From contig NZ_LT635448.1 in the NCBI RefSeq assembly GCF_900120005.1, forward strand, positions 248,001 through 312,000: a stretch of 64,000 nt of DNA, in the 5' to 3' direction. The notes beneath the pieces are model-generated. The model worked only from the letters and a program-made list of their open reading frames with translations. It was not told where the DNA came from and did no database searches. A program made the position numbers and the translations under genes. Positions 54,251 to 62,748 of the stretch are shown here, in pieces. Source of the stretch: Holdemania sp. Marseille-P2844 (GTDB taxonomy: Bacteria > Bacillota_I > Bacilli_A > Erysipelotrichales > Erysipelotrichaceae). Every line of letters starts with the position of its first letter. Position 1 is the stretch's first letter.

Positions 54251-54537
54251 TTAAAATCTTAATTTGCTGCGCGAGCGGATCGGGGACCAGCCAGCTGATG
54301 GCGATCACCGCTCAGAAAGCCTGTAAAAGCGCAGGCGTGGAGGCCAATGTCAAGCATTGCCCGATTGCCGAGGGAAAATCATCTGCACGAAACTATGATC
54401 TCGTGCTGACCTCTCCGGCTTTCATCAAAATGTTTGATTCTGCCAAAGCTGCGGGCGTCAATGTTTATCCGCTGAAAAATCCGCTTTCTCAAGATGAAAT
54501 TATTGCTGCTCTGAAAGCGGCGGGATACATTTCTTAA
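54247..54537 (+). CDS. ulaB: PTS ascorbate-type EIIB
   Basis: 96 residues. The phosphocysteine loop is CCASGSGTS, with Cys8 most likely modified (C-x-x-G-x-GTS). It takes phosphate from EIIA and hands it to the sugar in EIIC. Coupled to the EIIC gene by ATGA. Confidence 0.87.
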   Translation: MIKILICCASGSGTSQLMAITAQKACKSAGVEANVKHCPIAEGKSSARNYDLVLTSPAFIKMFDSAKAAGVNVYPLKNPLSQDEIIAALKAAGYIS

Positions 54538-54552
54538 ATTCAAAGAAGTAGA

Positions 54553-54587
54553 AGAGAGCTATCCTGACCGATAGCTCTTCTTTCTTC
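54553..54587 (+). terminator. Intergenic hairpin after EIIB
   Basis: AGAGCTATC and GATAGCTCT pair perfectly, followed by TCTTTCTT; probably a partial terminator reducing expression of later genes. Confidence 0.6.
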
Positions 54588-54608
54588 ACGACTGACGGGA
54601 GGTAAATA

Positions 54609-55640
54609 ATGAAATTTGAGAAGATTCATTTAGATGACATCACACGCTGTTATTGTGCGAGTTCCATCACGATCGGCAAAGAAGTGTACGCTTTGTTTGC
54701 CAGTGAAAATCCGGAAAGCGTATGTTATTCCTATTCCGGCAAAAATTTTGAAAACCGTGAGGTTGTCTGGAATGATCGCGGTGGCTGTATGTCGATCGTT
54801 CCATTTCAGACAAGAGAAGGCGAGTTTCTGGCGGTCAACGAATTCTATCTGAAAGTGACTCCAAGCCTGGCAAAAATTGTTCATGGCCGAAAAACAGAAA
54901 ATGGCTGGGAGATCGAGGATGTCTTCTCACTGCCTTATCTGCATCGGTTTGATCTGTATCATGTCGATGGAATTGATTATCTGATCTGCGCGACGATTGC
55001 CAGAAATAAACAGAATAAAGAAGACTGGAGCGAACCGGGGCAGATCTACGTCGGTGTTTTAGGATCGGATTGTTCCCAGGGCGTTGCGTTAACTCTGCTG
55101 GTCGACGGATGTTACCGCAATCATGGCTACTGCCGGGGAACTTATGAAGGACGTGTCTGCGGTTATTTTTCCAGCGATCAAGGCGTGCTGCGGGTGATGC
55201 CGCCGGATAGTCCTGACGGAGAATGGCGGGTTGAAAAGATTCTTGAGGGTCAGGTTGGCGAGATCGCCTTTGCCGATATCGACGGCGACGGCTTGGAAGA
55301 AATGATGACCATTGAACCTTTCCATGGAAATTCCATGAAAATTTATAAATTAAAAGAAGGACGCTATGAATGTGATTTTGTCTATCCGACAGAAGTGGAT
55401 TTTGCGCATACGCTGGTGGGCGCTCAATTAAATGGAAAACCTTGTTTTGTAGGCGGCGTCCGGCGGGTGAACGCAGAACTCTTTGTCATCCGCTTTCAGA
55501 ATGGAAATTATGAGGTGACTTTTGTTGAAGACGGCGTTGGTCCGGCAAACGTGGCAGTGATTCATAAAGAGGGGATTGACTATATCCTCTCCGCAAATCA
55601 TACAAAAAATGAAGCTGCAATCTATAAGGTAGTGGAATAG
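54609..55640 (+). CDS. Cytoplasmic FG-GAP/VCBS beta-propeller-like protein
   Basis: 343 residues without signal peptide or membrane segment. Repeating strand-rich segments and a calcium-type loop [14 protein letters not shown] (about 218-231) look like an FG-GAP/VCBS propeller, a fold usually found outside the cell. Conserved-looking Cys/His-rich segments are [14 protein letters not shown] and [11 protein letters not shown]. It is inside the sugar-acid operon, after EIIB and before the epimerase gene, so a catalytic or substrate-binding role on the imported sugar acid is likely but unproven. Confidence 0.6.
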   Translation: MKFEKIHLDDITRCYCASSITIGKEVYALFASENPESVCYSYSGKNFENREVVWNDRGGCMSIVPFQTREGEFLAVNEFYLKVTPSLAKIVHGRKTENGWEIEDVFSLPYLHRFDLYHVDGIDYLICATIARNKQNKEDWSEPGQIYVGVLGSDCSQGVALTLLVDGCYRNHGYCRGTYEGRVCGYFSSDQGVLRVMPPDSPDGEWRVEKILEGQVGEIAFADIDGDGLEEMMTIEPFHGNSMKIYKLKEGRYECDFVYPTEVDFAHTLVGAQLNGKPCFVGGVRRVNAELFVIRFQNGNYEVTFVEDGVGPANVAVIHKEGIDYILSANHTKNEAAIYKVVE

Positions 55641-55650
55641 GAGAAAAGAA

Positions 55651-56346
55651 ATGCTGGAACAATTAAAAAAGGAAGTTTATGAAGCAAATTTGCTTTTGCC
55701 GAAATATCAGCTGATTACCTTTACCTGGGGAAACGTCAGCGGCATTGACAGAGAACGCGGGTTGATTGTGATCAAACCCAGCGGCGTCGACTATCAGTCG
55801 ATGCAGGCGGAGGATATGGTCGTCTGCGATTGGCAGGGTAAGGTGGTCGAAGGCCGATACAAACCGAGCAGCGATCTGATGACGCATCTTGAATTATATC
55901 GGCACTTCACGACGATCGGCGGCGTTGTGCATACTCATTCGCAGAATGCGACGGCGTGGTGTCAGGCGGGGAAAGCAATCCCCGCGCTGGGGACAACGCA
56001 TGGTGATTATTTCTATGGGCCGATTCCATGCACCCGCCTGATGAGCGAGGCGGAAATCCGTTCGGATTATGAGCTGAATACTGGAAAAGTGATTGTGGAA
56101 ACTTTTGAAACGCAGCAGCTTGACGCTGCACAGATGCCGGGCGTTCTTGTTCAAAGCCATGGCCCGTTTACCTGGGGAGAAAGTCCGGGCGACGCTGTTC
56201 ATAACGCAGTGGTTCTGGAAGAACTGGCAGAGATGGCTTGGAAAACCCGGCTGATTAATTCCGAGGTTTCTTCGATGCAGCAGACGCTTCTTGACAAACA
56301 TTATCTGCGCAAGCATGGACCAGGAGCTTATTATGGACAGAAATAA
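55651..56346 (+). CDS. ulaF: L-ribulose-5-phosphate 4-epimerase
   Basis: 231 residues, full length for AraD/Ula[29 protein letters not shown] (zinc His pair), the [14 protein letters not shown] block and [10 protein letters not shown] (third His) are all present. It converts L-ribulose 5-phosphate to D-xylulose 5-phosphate, the entry to the pentose phosphate pathway. Overlaps the next gene by 14 bases. Confidence 0.9.
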   Translation: MLEQLKKEVYEANLLLPKYQLITFTWGNVSGIDRERGLIVIKPSGVDYQSMQAEDMVVCDWQGKVVEGRYKPSSDLMTHLELYRHFTTIGGVVHTHSQNATAWCQAGKAIPALGTTHGDYFYGPIPCTRLMSEAEIRSDYELNTGKVIVETFETQQLDAAQMPGVLVQSHGPFTWGESPGDAVHNAVVLEELAEMAWKTRLINSEVSSMQQTLLDKHYLRKHGPGAYYGQK

Positions 56347-57193
56347 ACCGTATCTGTTGGGAATGTACGAAAAGAGTATGCCGGCAGATCTGTCCTGGAA
56401 AGAAAAACTGGAAAACTGCCGGGCTTTTGGTTTTGACTGGCTTGAGATCAGCATTGATGAAACAGAGGCGAAATTAAGCCGTTTGGATTGGACGCCAGGC
56501 GAGCGTCAGGCGTTGATCAAAACGATGCAGGCGTGCGGTGTTCCGATTTCTACAATGTGCTTGTCAGGCCATCGCAAATACCCGTTAGGCTCGCTGAATC
56601 CAAAAGATCATCGGCGTTCGCTGGAAATTATGGAAAAAGCAATCGACCTTGCTTCCGACTTGGGTATCCGGCTGATCCAGCTGGCAGGCTATGACGTTTA
56701 TTATGAGGAAGGCTCTGATCAAACTCGCCGCGAATTTATCAGGAATCTGCGCACGGCGGTCGGCATGGCGGCGAAAAAAGGCGTAATCCTAGGCTTTGAA
56801 ACTATGGAAACACCGTTTATGGATACAGTGGAAAAAGCCATGGACTATGTTCAGCTTATCGACAGCCCTTATCTGGGAATCTATCCTGATATAGGAAATT
56901 TGACCAATGCTTCCCTGCTGTATCATGTTCCCGTCTGGAAGGATATTGAAAAAGGAAAAGGACATTTGTTTGCGGCGCACCTGAAAGAGACCCGTCCGGG
57001 AGTTTATCGGGAAGTACCTTTTGGGACCGGACATACGAACTACCCGGAAGATCTGCGGAAACTGAAAGAGCTTGGGGTCCGGATGTTCACAGGCGAATTC
57101 TGGCATACCGCGCAAAATCCTGATTATCCGGAAATTTGCCGGCAAGCCGCGTGTTTTCTGCGCCGTCAGCTGGATGAAGTGTTCCATGATTAA
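56333..57193 (+). CDS. ulaE: L-xylulose-5-phosphate 3-epimerase (copy 2)
   Basis: 286 residues from the ATG at 56333 (CAGGAG ahead). [39 protein letters not shown] and YPDIGNLTN parallel the copy at 48647, but the two differ widely, for instance [10 protein letters not shown] here and ACHLKDAIS there. It lies directly after ulaF. Having both copies suggests different substrates or separate regulation. Confidence 0.87.
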   Translation: MDRNKPYLLGMYEKSMPADLSWKEKLENCRAFGFDWLEISIDETEAKLSRLDWTPGERQALIKTMQACGVPISTMCLSGHRKYPLGSLNPKDHRRSLEIMEKAIDLASDLGIRLIQLAGYDVYYEEGSDQTRREFIRNLRTAVGMAAKKGVILGFETMETPFMDTVEKAMDYVQLIDSPYLGIYPDIGNLTNASLLYHVPVWKDIEKGKGHLFAAHLKETRPGVYREVPFGTGHTNYPEDLRKLKELGVRMFTGEFWHTAQNPDYPEICRQAACFLRRQLDEVFHD

Positions 57194-58004
57194 ATTGATT
57201 GTCTGTGATCTGGACGGTACACTTCTTAACGACAGGAAACAGCTGGACAGTCAGATTCTTGAAGTGCTGGACGCTTTGCGAAAGAAGCATATTCTTTTTA
57301 CTTTGGCCACCGGCAGGAATGAAGCGATTGTCAGGGATTATGTCGATCAGCTGGGCATTGAAATTCCTTATGCTGCGGATAACGGCGCCAATCTATATTG
57401 CCGCCATCGGTTATTGCAAAGTGAAAGCCTACAAAAAAAGGATTCAGAGTGGATCCTCACGCGGCTGATGGAAGAAGGGATTCCGTTTACTTTTTTTGAT
57501 CAGCAATGCGGTTACAGCTTTTCCAGTTCAAAAAAGCTGAATGAAATCCGCGGTTTATTTTCAGGACGGTTAAAACTGAAACAGGTCAGAGAAAACGCGG
57601 TGTTTGCGGATGGGGATATTTATAAATTGACACTGGATTCGGCGGGATATCCACTTATTGAAAATCTGGTCCGGGAAGTAACAGAAAAATGTCCGAAGAT
57701 TGCTTTTAAGCGGTCGGAAGATTCGTTGTATACGATAACGGCGGCAGGAACAAGCAAGGGGCAAGCGCTGAAAAGCATTGCCGGAGCGCTGAAGATCGAA
57801 CTTTGCGATGTTTTGAGCATCGGCGATAATTTCAACGATATCGCCATGTTTGAAATCAGCGGACACAGTGTGGCGATGGGCAACAGTGATTCTCTGGTAA
57901 AGCAAAGCGCTGATGAAGTTACGCTATCCCATAATGAAAATGGCGTCAGTCAGTATCTGATCAAAAAACTATTAAATTCAAAGGAGGAATTATGGACGAG
58001 TTAA
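57186..58004 (+). CDS. Cof-type HAD phosphatase (sugar-acid operon)
   Basis: 272 residues from the ATG at 57186, overlapping ulaE copy 2 by eight bases. CDLDGTLLND (motif I), LATGRNEA (motif II) and IGDNFNDIAMF (motif IV) with a type IIB cap. It likely hydrolyses a sugar phosphate, perhaps a dead-end product of the pathway. Also overlaps the transketolase gene by 13 bases, so it is firmly within the operon. Confidence 0.85.
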   Translation: MIKLIVCDLDGTLLNDRKQLDSQILEVLDALRKKHILFTLATGRNEAIVRDYVDQLGIEIPYAADNGANLYCRHRLLQSESLQKKDSEWILTRLMEEGIPFTFFDQQCGYSFSSSKKLNEIRGLFSGRLKLKQVRENAVFADGDIYKLTLDSAGYPLIENLVREVTEKCPKIAFKRSEDSLYTITAAGTSKGQALKSIAGALKIELCDVLSIGDNFNDIAMFEISGHSVAMGNSDSLVKQSADEVTLSHNENGVSQYLIKKLLNSKEELWTS

Positions 58005-58807
58005 TCAATCATGCCAAACATATTCGTCAGAATATCGTAAGGCAGGTGTATTTCGCAAAAAGCGGACATCCGGGCGGCAGCCTGAGCAGCGCTGATCTTC
58101 TGACCGCGCTGTATTTCAAAGTGATGGATATCAACGAACAGAATGTGAATTCGATAGACCGCGACCGGTTTGTCCTGAGCAAGGGCCATGCCTCGCCGCT
58201 GCTTTATGCGGTTCTGGCGGAAAAAGGATTGATTGATGATGCGGAATTAAACGGTTTCCGCACCTTGAATTCCAAATTGCAGGGACATCCGAATATGAAC
58301 TATGTACCCGGGGTGGATATGTCGACCGGTTCGCTGGGTCAGGGGATATCCTGTGCTGTGGGCATGGCGCTGGCGAATAAACTGGATCAGAACGAACATC
58401 GTATTTATGTTCTGATCGGTGACGGTGAATCGGAAGAAGGTCAGGTCTGGGAAGCCTGCATGGCTGCCGCGCATTATCAGCTGGATAATTTATGCGTGAT
58501 TTTAGACTATAACCATCTTCAGATTGACGGTGATCTTCAAGAAGTCATCAGTCCGGAACCATTTCAACCCAAGTTTGCGGCTTTTGGATTTCATACACTG
58601 GAGATCAACGGGCATTGCATGACGGAAATTCTGACAGCGTTGGACAAAGCGAAAACCTTGAAAGGCAAACCAACGGTCATTATCGCTCATACTGTAAAAG
58701 GCAAAGGTGTTTCGTTTATGGAAAAGAAAGCGGCCTGGCATGGGACCGCGCCTGATGCCGCGCAATACAGTCAGGCAATGCAGGAATTAGGAGGTAAAAC
58801 AGAATGA
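57992..58807 (+). CDS. Transketolase, N-terminal subunit
   Basis: 271 residues. SGHPGGSLSSADLL, SKGHASPLLYA and GDGESEEGQVWEA (the start of the thiamine diphosphate GDG motif, ending at LDYNHLQ) are visible. It is half of a split transketolase; the other half follows. It would use the D-xylulose 5-phosphate made by ulaF. GGAGG ahead. Confidence 0.92.
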   Translation: MDELINHAKHIRQNIVRQVYFAKSGHPGGSLSSADLLTALYFKVMDINEQNVNSIDRDRFVLSKGHASPLLYAVLAEKGLIDDAELNGFRTLNSKLQGHPNMNYVPGVDMSTGSLGQGISCAVGMALANKLDQNEHRIYVLIGDGESEEGQVWEACMAAAHYQLDNLCVILDYNHLQIDGDLQEVISPEPFQPKFAAFGFHTLEINGHCMTEILTALDKAKTLKGKPTVIIAHTVKGKGVSFMEKKAAWHGTAPDAAQYSQAMQELGGKTE

Positions 58808-59727
58808 ATACCGCAACCCGGGAAGCTTATGGCCGTGCGCTCGCAGAACTGATTGTTGAAAAAAAGGATATCGTGGTGCTGGATGCGGATTTAACGAAAT
58901 CGACAAAGACGATTGAGGCGAAGAAAGCGTGTCCTCAGCGGCATTTTAATATGGGCATTGCGGAAGGAAACATGATGTCGGTCGCGGCCGGTCTGGCGGC
59001 CAGCCGCAAGGTTGTCTATGCTTCCAGTTTTGCCATGTTTGCGGCAGGCAGGGCTTTTGAACAAATTCGCAACAGTATTTGTTATCCGAATCTGAATGTA
59101 AAAATCTGCGCCACGCATGCAGGCATCAGTGTCGGCGAAGACGGCGCTTCGCATCAGGCGATTGAAGATCTGGCCTTGATGCGTGCTTTGCCGAACATGA
59201 AGGTTTTCCAGCCTTGCGACGCCCGTGAAACCGAAGCTGTGATCAAAGCTGTTTATCATCTTGATGGTCCTTGTTATGTGCGGCTGGGCAGGCTGGCGGT
59301 CGAAGATGTTTACGACGACAGCTATCAATTTGAATATGGGAAGGGCATCGTATTGAGAAAAGGTGTGAAGACGGCAATTCTTTGCAGCGGACTGATGGTT
59401 CAGGAAAGTCTGAAAGCTGTCTCGAAGATGACTGAGATCACGCCGACGGTAATCAATCTGCCTACGATTAAACCGATAGATGAAGCGTTGATTATCGAAA
59501 CCGCAAGGTCACATGAAGTGATCGTAACGGTTGAGGAGCACAGCGTCATCGGCGGGTTGGGCAGCGCCGTAGCCGAGGTGCTTTCGCCGCTGGGACTTCC
59601 TTGCCGGCATTATCGTTTGGGAATGCAGGATGTTTTTGGACGCAGCGGAACACCTGCGGCTCTGCTTGACTATTACGGATTGGACGCCCGGCACATTCAG
59701 GCTTTTGTAGAAAACGTATCTCGTTAG
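58804..59727 (+). CDS. Transketolase, C-terminal subunit
   Basis: 307 residues: pyrimidine-binding domain (FNMGIAEGNMMSVAAGLA, SFAMFAAGRAFEQIRN, THAGISVGEDGASHQ) and C-terminal domain (VEEHSVIGGLGSAVAE). It pairs with the upstream half to form the enzyme. The starting ATG overlaps the previous stop (ATGA). Confidence 0.93.
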   Translation: MNTATREAYGRALAELIVEKKDIVVLDADLTKSTKTIEAKKACPQRHFNMGIAEGNMMSVAAGLAASRKVVYASSFAMFAAGRAFEQIRNSICYPNLNVKICATHAGISVGEDGASHQAIEDLALMRALPNMKVFQPCDARETEAVIKAVYHLDGPCYVRLGRLAVEDVYDDSYQFEYGKGIVLRKGVKTAILCSGLMVQESLKAVSKMTEITPTVINLPTIKPIDEALIIETARSHEVIVTVEEHSVIGGLGSAVAEVLSPLGLPCRHYRLGMQDVFGRSGTPAALLDYYGLDARHIQAFVENVSR

Positions 59728-59755
59728 TGTTTTTTCTTTGAAATCAATCAATTTC

Positions 59756-59788
59756 AATCCCATGATTTCCAGGCATCATGGGATTTTT
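59756..59788 (+). terminator. Terminator of the sugar-acid operon
   Basis: AATCCCATGA and TCATGGGATT form a perfect 10-base stem, followed by TTT. Confidence 0.75.
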
Positions 59789-59796
59789 ACAAGAAT

Positions 59797-59827
59797 AAAA
59801 AAGCATCGGCGTTCCTGATGCTTTTTT
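59797..59827 (-). terminator. Terminator of the ApbE-rhodanese operon
   Basis: AAAAAAGCATC and GATGCTTTTTT pair perfectly around a nine-base loop just after the minus-strand rhodanese gene. Confidence 0.7.
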
Positions 59828-59849
59828 ATCAAAAAGGTATTTATCCAGC

Positions 59850-60533
59850 TTACTCGTCTAAGATCGGCGTCAGCGATTCATTCCAGACAAACTGACTGGC
59901 AACAGTATAGACGTTTGTTCCCGGCACATGATATTTCGCATCCGGATAATCCTTGTAAGCAATGATATTGCCCATGCCGTTGGAGAACGTGCCGGCATTA
60001 TACAGCTGCGATCCATCATAGCCCAACTGCTCTAACAGGCAGATCGTGTACGCCGCTTCCACCCCGGCGGTGGAGATGAAGACGATCGGCTGATCCTGAG
60101 GAAACAGGTCGCGGACAAGACTTTCCGATTCTTCATAATTAGGGAAGAAGCTGCCGACGTCACCCATCTGCGCAATCACCTTGCCGCTGTCATCCCGAAC
60201 TTTCGTCATCCGATATAAGACGTTGTCCTCGCGCTGATAATCAACCAGTACGCCGTAAAACGGAATGTTGACAAACCCGGCGACAGAGCCTTCCTCAGCC
60301 AGCTGCGCTGGGGAACGCAAGTCAAAGTAGAGCACGTCATCAAGAAACAGGTAGTCGTCCAAATTGGTGGGGCTGATCGGCGAATCGCTCATCAGCGCAC
60401 TTTGAGGATTGGATTTTTCGGGCAGTGCGGAGGGCGTGGGCGTCTCTGACGGCACGGGCGGCGTTTGCGGTTTTGCGGCGCATCCGCTTATCCATAAAAG
60501 ACAGAGTCCTGCAAGTAAAATTTTATATTTCAT
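59850..60533 (-). CDS. Rhodanese-like lipoprotein lacking the catalytic Cys
   Basis: 227 residues from the ATG at 60531-60533 (GAGGTGA ahead). Lipobox ISGC with Cys18, a Pro/Thr/Ser linker (about 20-55), then a rhodanese domain (VLYFDLRSPAQL, FPNYEESESLVRDLFP). The catalytic loop reads FISTAGVEAAY: Ser154 stands where its paralogue at 62749 has Cys. So it is probably a binding or scaffold member rather than a sulfurtransferase. One base after the ApbE stop; same transcript, outside face of the membrane. Confidence 0.82.
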   Translation of the reverse strand: MKYKILLAGLCLLWISGCAAKPQTPPVPSETPTPSALPEKSNPQSALMSDSPISPTNLDDYLFLDDVLYFDLRSPAQLAEEGSVAGFVNIPFYGVLVDYQREDNVLYRMTKVRDDSGKVIAQMGDVGSFFPNYEESESLVRDLFPQDQPIVFISTAGVEAAYTICLLEQLGYDGSQLYNAGTFSNGMGNIIAYKDYPDAKYHVPGTNVYTVASQFVWNESLTPILDE

Positions 60534-60534
60534 T

Positions 60535-61740
60535 TTATTCACCTCGTTGAATTTCAAATTCGACAGTTTCCGGAAGCGGAAGGGACGTCAGGCGGCGTTG
60601 TTCCATGCCTTCGCTGACGGTGAGCTTTAAATGCTCTTCGGCCGGCTCACACCAGGCATAATCAATGCCAAGCTGCGCTTTGTCTTCAAACCGGCGGATC
60701 ATCGCGCGGCGCTGGAGGGGGTCTTCTATATTATAAAGGACAGTGCTCAAAACATCCAGCGTTCCCGCCTGATCAGCAGCGCTCAACGTTACGCTGCGCA
60801 GCCAGTTTTCGCTGTATCCGGTGCGGGGATTGAGAATGTGATGGCGGCGAATCTGTTGATCGCCGTTTTGGATCAGAAAATAATTCTGGTCGTCGGCTGA
60901 CGTTGAAACGACGCCCTGACGCAAGGTGAAGGCATAGAGCAGCGAAGCCTGACCGGAGGGATCGCGCACGCCGATCTTCCAGGCGTATGGCGCATCTTCC
61001 GGTGACCAGGCGATGATGGAACTGCTTCCGGCGTCCAGCAGAAAGGGGGTGTTCAACGGCTTCAGAGCGGCGGCCAGCTGATCAAGAATGTAGCCCTTGG
61101 CCATCGCCCCCAGACTGATTTCAAGCGCTTCTGAGCACGCCCCCGGTTCAAAGCGGACGGTCATCGCCTGAAAATCCAGCTGAATCACTTCACTCAGTTT
61201 GCCAGCTTCAGGCAGACAGCCGACGATTGCGCTGAGTGCTTCGGGATTCGGATCGGTATTCTCGGTGGGAAACGGCGCGAATTTGGGTTCCCACAATTCG
61301 CTCAGCGCTCCCAGCAGGGGATGGAACAAACCGTCGCTCAGCTGCGATAATTCGATTGCGCTTGTGAGCATTGCGGCAAGTTCAGGTTCGATCGGAATCG
61401 TTTCGCCGGGATGGTCATTGATATAAGCGACGTTGTGCAGCAGATTTCCCTGATCGTCGAGATAGCTGTGATGGGAGTCTGCCAGTTTGTGCCATTGGGG
61501 TAATTGAGCTTCGACGATCGCCGTCGCTTCCTTTAGCGTTTTCGGATCTGTCATGGTCAGCTGGATTGTCGTATTGAGCGGAAGAACGAGATTTCCCTCG
61601 CTGTCCGTTAAAACGTCAAAATAATTTGTGAAAGTTTTTTCTTCGGCGTTTTCAACGGAAACGTCTTTCTGACACCCTGAAAACAGGCTTAAACAAAGGA
61701 AAATTATTGAAAAAGAAAGTAATTTCTGAAAAAAATTCAA
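60535..61740 (-). CDS. apbE: ApbE-type FAD:protein FMN transferase lipoprotein
   Basis: 401 residues with a TTG start (61738-61740) eight bases after a strong AAGGAGG. Lipobox LFSGC with Cys23; then ApbE motifs: DGLFHPLLGALSELW, LGAMAKGYILDQL, DAGSSSI, VSTSADDQNYF and HHILNPRTGYS. It moves FMN from FAD onto Thr or Ser of exported proteins outside the membrane. The divergently encoded lipoprotein with a matching acceptor motif is the likely client. Confidence 0.88.
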   Translation of the reverse strand: MNFFQKLLSFSIIFLCLSLFSGCQKDVSVENAEEKTFTNYFDVLTDSEGNLVLPLNTTIQLTMTDPKTLKEATAIVEAQLPQWHKLADSHHSYLDDQGNLLHNVAYINDHPGETIPIEPELAAMLTSAIELSQLSDGLFHPLLGALSELWEPKFAPFPTENTDPNPEALSAIVGCLPEAGKLSEVIQLDFQAMTVRFEPGACSEALEISLGAMAKGYILDQLAAALKPLNTPFLLDAGSSSIIAWSPEDAPYAWKIGVRDPSGQASLLYAFTLRQGVVSTSADDQNYFLIQNGDQQIRRHHILNPRTGYSENWLRSVTLSAADQAGTLDVLSTVLYNIEDPLQRRAMIRRFEDKAQLGIDYAWCEPAEEHLKLTVSEGMEQRRLTSLPLPETVEFEIQRGE

Positions 61741-61793
61741 GATTTGAACCTCCTTGACCGGAGCTCTGTGAAAGGATGTAACAACTTCCCCAG

Positions 61794-61822
61794 TTGTTTT
61801 CCACAGGCCGAGTTGTTATAAT
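61794..61822 (+). promoter_or_regulatory. Promoter of the flavin-lipoprotein operon
   Basis: TTGTTT, a 17-base spacer and a perfect TATAAT, giving a leader of about 145 bases. Confidence 0.7.
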
Positions 61823-61867
61823 AATAGCATATTAAAGTGTCTTACGCACAGTGATTATCCAAAGTGA

Positions 61868-61896
61868 AAAAGCAGCGTTCATCCAGGACTGCTTTT
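61868..61896 (+). other. Hairpin in the leader of the flavin-lipoprotein operon
   Basis: AAAAGCAG and CTGCTTTT form an 8-base stem ending in four T, like an attenuator, about 80 bases before the start. The rest of the leader shows no known riboswitch pattern. Confidence 0.5.
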
Positions 61897-61975
61897 CGTC
61901 TGTGCACGGTGCCGGGAACATCGTCAGGACGCTTTAATACTGTTTCAGGGAGTTTATAAAACAAGGAGGGAATTC

Positions 61976-62725
61976 ATGAAAAAAGTTTGGGCAATTCTTC
62001 TGTCCTCTCTGATGGTGCTGACGTTAACAGCTTGCGGCAACAGCGGCAGCGGAACGCAGAAGCCAACTCAGGGAACTGAGGGCGGTTCATCCACCCCATG
62101 TACAGCGGAGGGTGAAATCACGCTTGACAGCATTAACGAGTATCTGAACACAAGCGCCGACATGGGCGAAGGTTCGATGGCAAACGTCGTTGCGGTCGTA
62201 CCGATCAGCCATATCAATGGTCCGCGTGAAGAAACCGATTTCTATGCCTTCGTCAATTTCAAGTATAAGGCGAGAAATTACATCAAGTATCAGATCACGT
62301 ATTTGTCCTGCACCTGCCGCTCGGCGGATGTCAATTACTGGATGACAGCGTATGTTGAACTGACATTGCCGGAAAGCAAGAAGCTGGACGACGCGCAGGT
62401 TCGTTTCCTGTCGTTTGACCGCGACAGCGCCGATAAGTACACGGCGGGTTTCTGGGGCGACAGCAATCCGACCCCGGCGGGAGCGACTTACGACATGTTC
62501 AAGGCGGAATACATCCCGTATTTCATCGACAAGGACTATGCTTACATTAAGACGCTGAGCACGGTCGACGATATCGCAGCGGAAGATTACACTGCCGGCG
62601 AAGGCCGCGAAGGGCTGACGCTGGATACGTTTACCGGGTCTTCGGTTTCATCCAACAACATCATCAGAATGCTGAACGCGCTGATGGAATATCACGGCAC
62701 TGACGATTATTTCAGCGCTGAATAA
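61976..62725 (+). CDS. Lipoprotein with a flavinylation-like C-terminal motif
   Basis: 249 residues. Lipobox LTAC with Cys20, a Gly/Ser/Thr linker, then a domain with YLSCTCR near residues 109-115 and, at the end, LDTFTGSSVSSNN. D217-x-x-T220-G-S-S223 fits the known ApbE target pattern D-x-x-[S/T]-G-A-[T/S], with Ser for the middle Ala. FMN would be bound at Ser223. The pattern is followed by a helix IIRMLNAL as in NqrC/RnfG-type FMN domains. It starts 36 bases after an AAACAAGGAGG run end at 61971. Function: probable extracytosolic electron carrier. Family membership needs a profile search. Confidence 0.62.
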   Translation: MKKVWAILLSSLMVLTLTACGNSGSGTQKPTQGTEGGSSTPCTAEGEITLDSINEYLNTSADMGEGSMANVVAVVPISHINGPREETDFYAFVNFKYKARNYIKYQITYLSCTCRSADVNYWMTAYVELTLPESKKLDDAQVRFLSFDRDSADKYTAGFWGDSNPTPAGATYDMFKAEYIPYFIDKDYAYIKTLSTVDDIAAEDYTAGEGREGLTLDTFTGSSVSSNNIIRMLNALMEYHGTDDYFSAE

Positions 62726-62748
62726 AAAAGGGAAAGAGGAAAAATCCA

